NCBI GenBank assembly: GCA_018064565.1
Contig: JAGHVA010000065.1
Coordinates: 1-17,483 of the forward strand
DNA: 17,483 bases
Reading direction: 5' to 3'
From: Candidatus Colimorpha onthohippi
GTDB taxonomy: Bacteria > Bacteroidota > Bacteroidia > Bacteroidales > P3
Shown: positions 15,158 through 17,483 of the stretch, one piece after another
Position numbering within the stretch: position 1 is the first letter of the stretch
How the letters are laid out: each line of letters begins with the position of its first letter
Made by a program: the position numbers and the translations under genes
Notes under the pieces: generated by a model
What the model was told of the DNA's origin: nothing
What the model saw: the letters and a program-made list of their open reading frames with translations, nothing else
The model's database searches: none

Positions 15158-16636
15158 TTGAAAAACGAACCAGTTAAAACAATACTAACACACTATACAT
15201 TGAAGGCTTCCAAAACATTACTTTTTGTCGCAATCGTCATTGCCGCACTTGCTGCTATAGCCTTTGTGTTTCCAACGCAAGGTCTTGTCATAGGGGGAAA
15301 ACATATACTCTTTCCTTCGATTGCTCAGATAATCACACCCAAAGAAAAAGAACTCAATGTTACAGAGTATCTCTCTGAAGCCGACAGCATCCAACTGCAA
15401 CAGATGGCATCAATCCGCGATAGTATTAACTACTACGAACATCTTATCACCGAAAGCGATACACGCTTTTGGTTCCCTGAGAACAATGCCAATTTTTTTG
15501 CACCACTCTTCGCTCAGCTTGACTCTGCGCAAAACCATAAACGCACTATCCGCATCCTACATTACGGAGACTCACAGATAGAAATGGACCGGTTAACCAA
15601 CCGGATTCGGGCTGCCATGCAGCACCAATTCGGAGGAGGAGGGCCTGGATTACAACCCTTTGCGCCTATTATACGGTCTGCTACTGTACAGCACTCCTCA
15701 TCAGGATATTTAGTCCATCAAGCTCCCTATGGCGATAGTACCGTACGCCGTGCCAACGGAAGGTATGGACTGCTTGTTAACAGCCACCACCTATCTGGAA
15801 ACGCCTCCGCATACTACACACCTGGACGATACAAAACAATAGACGACTGCGCTTTACGTTTCAATCAAATTACCCTCATTTATGACAATCAGGGCAAAAC
15901 ACTCACCGCCTCGATAAAAAAAGCCACAGAAGACACTATCCTTACCCATAGCGACACCTTGCAAGGTGTACGCAGTTTGCATTGGACAGTTCCAAAAGGC
16001 AATAACTCAAAACTACAGATAACCGTTGGTGGCTCTGCCGATCTCTATGGTGTGGCTCTGGACAACGGGCCAGGTGTAGCTGTTGACAACATACCGCTAC
16101 GAGGATGTTCGGGGCAGCAATTTTGCCAAATCAACAAGCAACAACTATCCGACGCCTACCGTCAACTTGATATTGGGCTCATAATCATGCAGTTTGGAGG
16201 CAACTCCGTGCCATATCTGCGCAATCAGAAAAATACCAACATCTATGCCGAATCGTTGGGCAAACAAATAGATCTGCTGCACCAGTGCTGCCCCAATGCT
16301 CAAATTCTATTTGTAGGTCCGTCCGATATGAGTACAACCGAAAACGGACAATACATAACTTATCCATTTCTACCCAATATCATACAAACACTGGCCGACA
16401 CCGCTACCGCTCATGGAGCAGCCTATTGGAGTATATACCATGCTATGGGCGGACTAAATAGTATGAAGGCTTGGTGCAACCAAAATTTGGGGACCGCCGA
16501 CCATATACACTTTACACAAAAAGGAGCAGACCTGATGGGCGACCGCATGGCTCAGGCTCTTATGAATGCTTACCATTACTATAGGCTGCTCAACGATCTT
16601 GCCACCAAACAATCTGAAATCAAGACCCAACCATAA
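15158..16636 (+). CDS. Membrane-anchored SGNH/GDSL hydrolase family protein
   Basis: A 492-residue protein with one N-terminal membrane helix (about 20-39), placing the rest in the periplasm. SGNH blocks are visible: HYGDSQIEMDR with the nucleophile Ser139, FGGNSVP with N349, and DHIHF with D448 and H451 as the catalytic Asp-His pair. Between the first two blocks lies a beta-rich insert (about 180-310). Such an insert is known in peptidoglycan or polysaccharide O-acetylesterases, so an esterase or acyltransferase role on an envelope glycan is plausible but inferred. The start is TTG at 15158; no ATG or GTG is available before the helix, and a TTG at 15200 is an alternative. The start lies 3 bases after the repeat island. 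The next gene follows 3 bases downstream. Confidence 0.8.
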   Translation: MKNEPVKTILTHYTLKASKTLLFVAIVIAALAAIAFVFPTQGLVIGGKHILFPSIAQIITPKEKELNVTEYLSEADSIQLQQMASIRDSINYYEHLITESDTRFWFPENNANFFAPLFAQLDSAQNHKRTIRILHYGDSQIEMDRLTNRIRAAMQHQFGGGGPGLQPFAPIIRSATVQHSSSGYLVHQAPYGDSTVRRANGRYGLLVNSHHLSGNASAYYTPGRYKTIDDCALRFNQITLIYDNQGKTLTASIKKATEDTILTHSDTLQGVRSLHWTVPKGNNSKLQITVGGSADLYGVALDNGPGVAVDNIPLRGCSGQQFCQINKQQLSDAYRQLDIGLIIMQFGGNSVPYLRNQKNTNIYAESLGKQIDLLHQCCPNAQILFVGPSDMSTTENGQYITYPFLPNIIQTLADTATAHGAAYWSIYHAMGGLNSMKAWCNQNLGTADHIHFTQKGADLMGDRMAQALMNAYHYYRLLNDLATKQSEIKTQP

Positions 16637-16639
16637 CCT

Positions 16640-17483
16640 ATGCGATACCTATTGATGCTTACCATACTCTGGACTATAAGTCTCACACTTACAGCCCAGA
16701 CAGACTATCCCTTCATACAGTACAACAAAAACCATCTTGTTTACGATACTGAGTCGCCCTACATGCAACACTTCGCACACAAATGGCAACGTGTGGTAGA
16801 GAACCACCAGGGCAGCCTGAATATTGTGCATATAGGAAGTTCGCATGTACAAGGAGGAACATTCCCTAATGCAGTACGCTGCAACTTGTTGACATACCTC
16901 CCCGACTTGGTAGGCGACCGAGGCATGATATTTCCATACTCGGCAGCCCGCATGTGCAACAATCCCCATGACTATCGCGTACATTGCCCTGAACCAGTAA
17001 CACTGACGCGATGTGTCAGCGCCAATCCTGCATACAACTTAGGTTTATGCGGCATAGCTGTAACCGCCCATGACATCACGACACATATACAAATTGCACT
17101 CCAATCACATATCAACTATAGCACAACCCAAGTGATAGTGATAGGCTATTCTCAACAAAACATAGTGCCGCTCTTGAGTCTTGCTGGCAGACAGATTCCA
17201 CCCTCGTACATTGACCCTGACAGCCGCCGATATATCTATAATCTTGCTTCCACAATCGACAGCATACAGATAGTGATACCCTGCCAACAGGGAGAACAGT
17301 TTACACTGCAAGGCATATATCTATCCAACCACTACCCAGGCATATCCTACCACTCAATAGGCGTAAACGGAGCCTCACTATTCGACTACCTAAAATGTAA
17401 GCAATGGGTTGACGACCTACCCATTGCTTACATTTTAGGTAGTCGAATAGTGAGGCTCCGTTTACGCCTATTGAGTGGTAGGA
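16640..17483 (+). CDS. Second SGNH-like secreted protein, truncated by the window edge
   Basis: The frame opens at an ATG 3 bases after the upstream SGNH gene and stays open to the last base. It has a signal peptide (MRYLLMLTILWTISLTLTAQ, 1-20). The mature part has a block I-like NIVHIGSSHVQGG (61-73, Ser68 in the nucleophile position, Ser instead of Asp before it) and SIGVNGASLFDYL (239-251), a segment typical of Bacteroidales SGNH proteins next to MBOAT acyltransferases. The C-terminal block with the Asp-His pair is missing. Only about residues 1-257 (to about 17409) are trustworthy. The following residues (PIAYILGSRIVRLRLRLLSGR) come from the reverse copy of the preceding 65 bases and are not natural protein. 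Likely partner of the first SGNH protein. Confidence 0.7.
   Translation, partial: MRYLLMLTILWTISLTLTAQTDYPFIQYNKNHLVYDTESPYMQHFAHKWQRVVENHQGSLNIVHIGSSHVQGGTFPNAVRCNLLTYLPDLVGDRGMIFPYSAARMCNNPHDYRVHCPEPVTLTRCVSANPAYNLGLCGIAVTAHDITTHIQIALQSHINYSTTQVIVIGYSQQNIVPLLSLAGRQIPPSYIDPDSRRYIYNLASTIDSIQIVIPCQQGEQFTLQGIYLSNHYPGISYHSIGVNGASLFDYLKCKQWVDDLPIAYILGSRIVRLRLRLLSGR
17345..17483. repeat. Perfect 65-bp inverted duplication at the window end (probable fold-back artefact)
   Basis: The left arm (17345-17409) is repeated base for base as its reverse complement in the right arm (17419-17483), separated by nine bases, TGACGACCT. The right arm ends on the final base. The left arm encodes family-like SGNH sequence in frame, while the right arm read in the same frame gives arginine- and leucine-rich nonsense. 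This is the pattern of a fold-back chimera at a contig end. Confidence 0.9.

Noticed and set aside
17410..17483. C-terminal residues of the last gene read through the inverted repeat
   Set aside because: They are encoded by an exact reverse copy of the preceding coding sequence and are almost certainly not natural protein.

Overview
The window looks like a chromosomal contig from a Bacteroidota bacterium, most likely order Bacteroidales. The evidence is: several TAnnTTTG-type -7 elements (TAACTTTGCA, TATCTTTGCA, TATATTTGCA), few visible Shine-Dalgarno sequences, a fused long-form PurL, and the run coaX - outer-membrane protein - TPR protein - lptC, which I know from that order. All genes point rightward. 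A divergent promoter at the left edge belongs to a gene outside the window. I see no rRNA, tRNA, CRISPR array, transposase or phage gene.

Layout. (1) 1-182: intergenic, with a leftward promoter, a short hairpin, one copy of an interspersed repeat and a rightward promoter. (2) 183-3575: a compact run of rdgB (clean-up of non-canonical purine NTPs), a DUF151/BFN-like protein with a C-terminal UVR motif, purine nucleoside phosphorylase, a Cof-type HAD phosphatase and a PlsC-family acyltransferase. (3) 3640-7407: long-form purL. (4) 7462-8820: a promoter, a structured leader, pth and coaX. (5) 8840-13212: a FadL/PorV-like outer-membrane protein, a secreted TPR protein, the lipoprotein LptC and LpxD, so an envelope/LPS section. 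(6) 13212-14939: a GT39/ArnT-like glycosyltransferase that overlaps the lpxD stop. (7) 14940-15157: a gene-free island of nested tandem repeats and hairpins, holding a second copy of the repeat seen at the left edge. (8) 15158 to the end: two consecutive SGNH hydrolase-like envelope proteins, the second cut by the window edge.

The first half is nucleotide metabolism and housekeeping. The second half is cell-envelope work: LPS acylation (LpxD), LPS transport (LptC), polyprenyl-linked sugar transfer (GT39) and probable editing of acyl groups on an exported glycan (the SGNH pair).

The least ordinary parts are non-coding. A perfect 65-bp inverted duplication ends exactly on the last base and corrupts the last gene; it is probably a fold-back artefact. 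The repeat island lies directly against the TTG start of the first SGNH gene and shares a core with the left-edge intergenic region. A perfect 10-bp hairpin overlies the most credible start codon of lptC. I found no convincing new multi-gene defence or mobile system.
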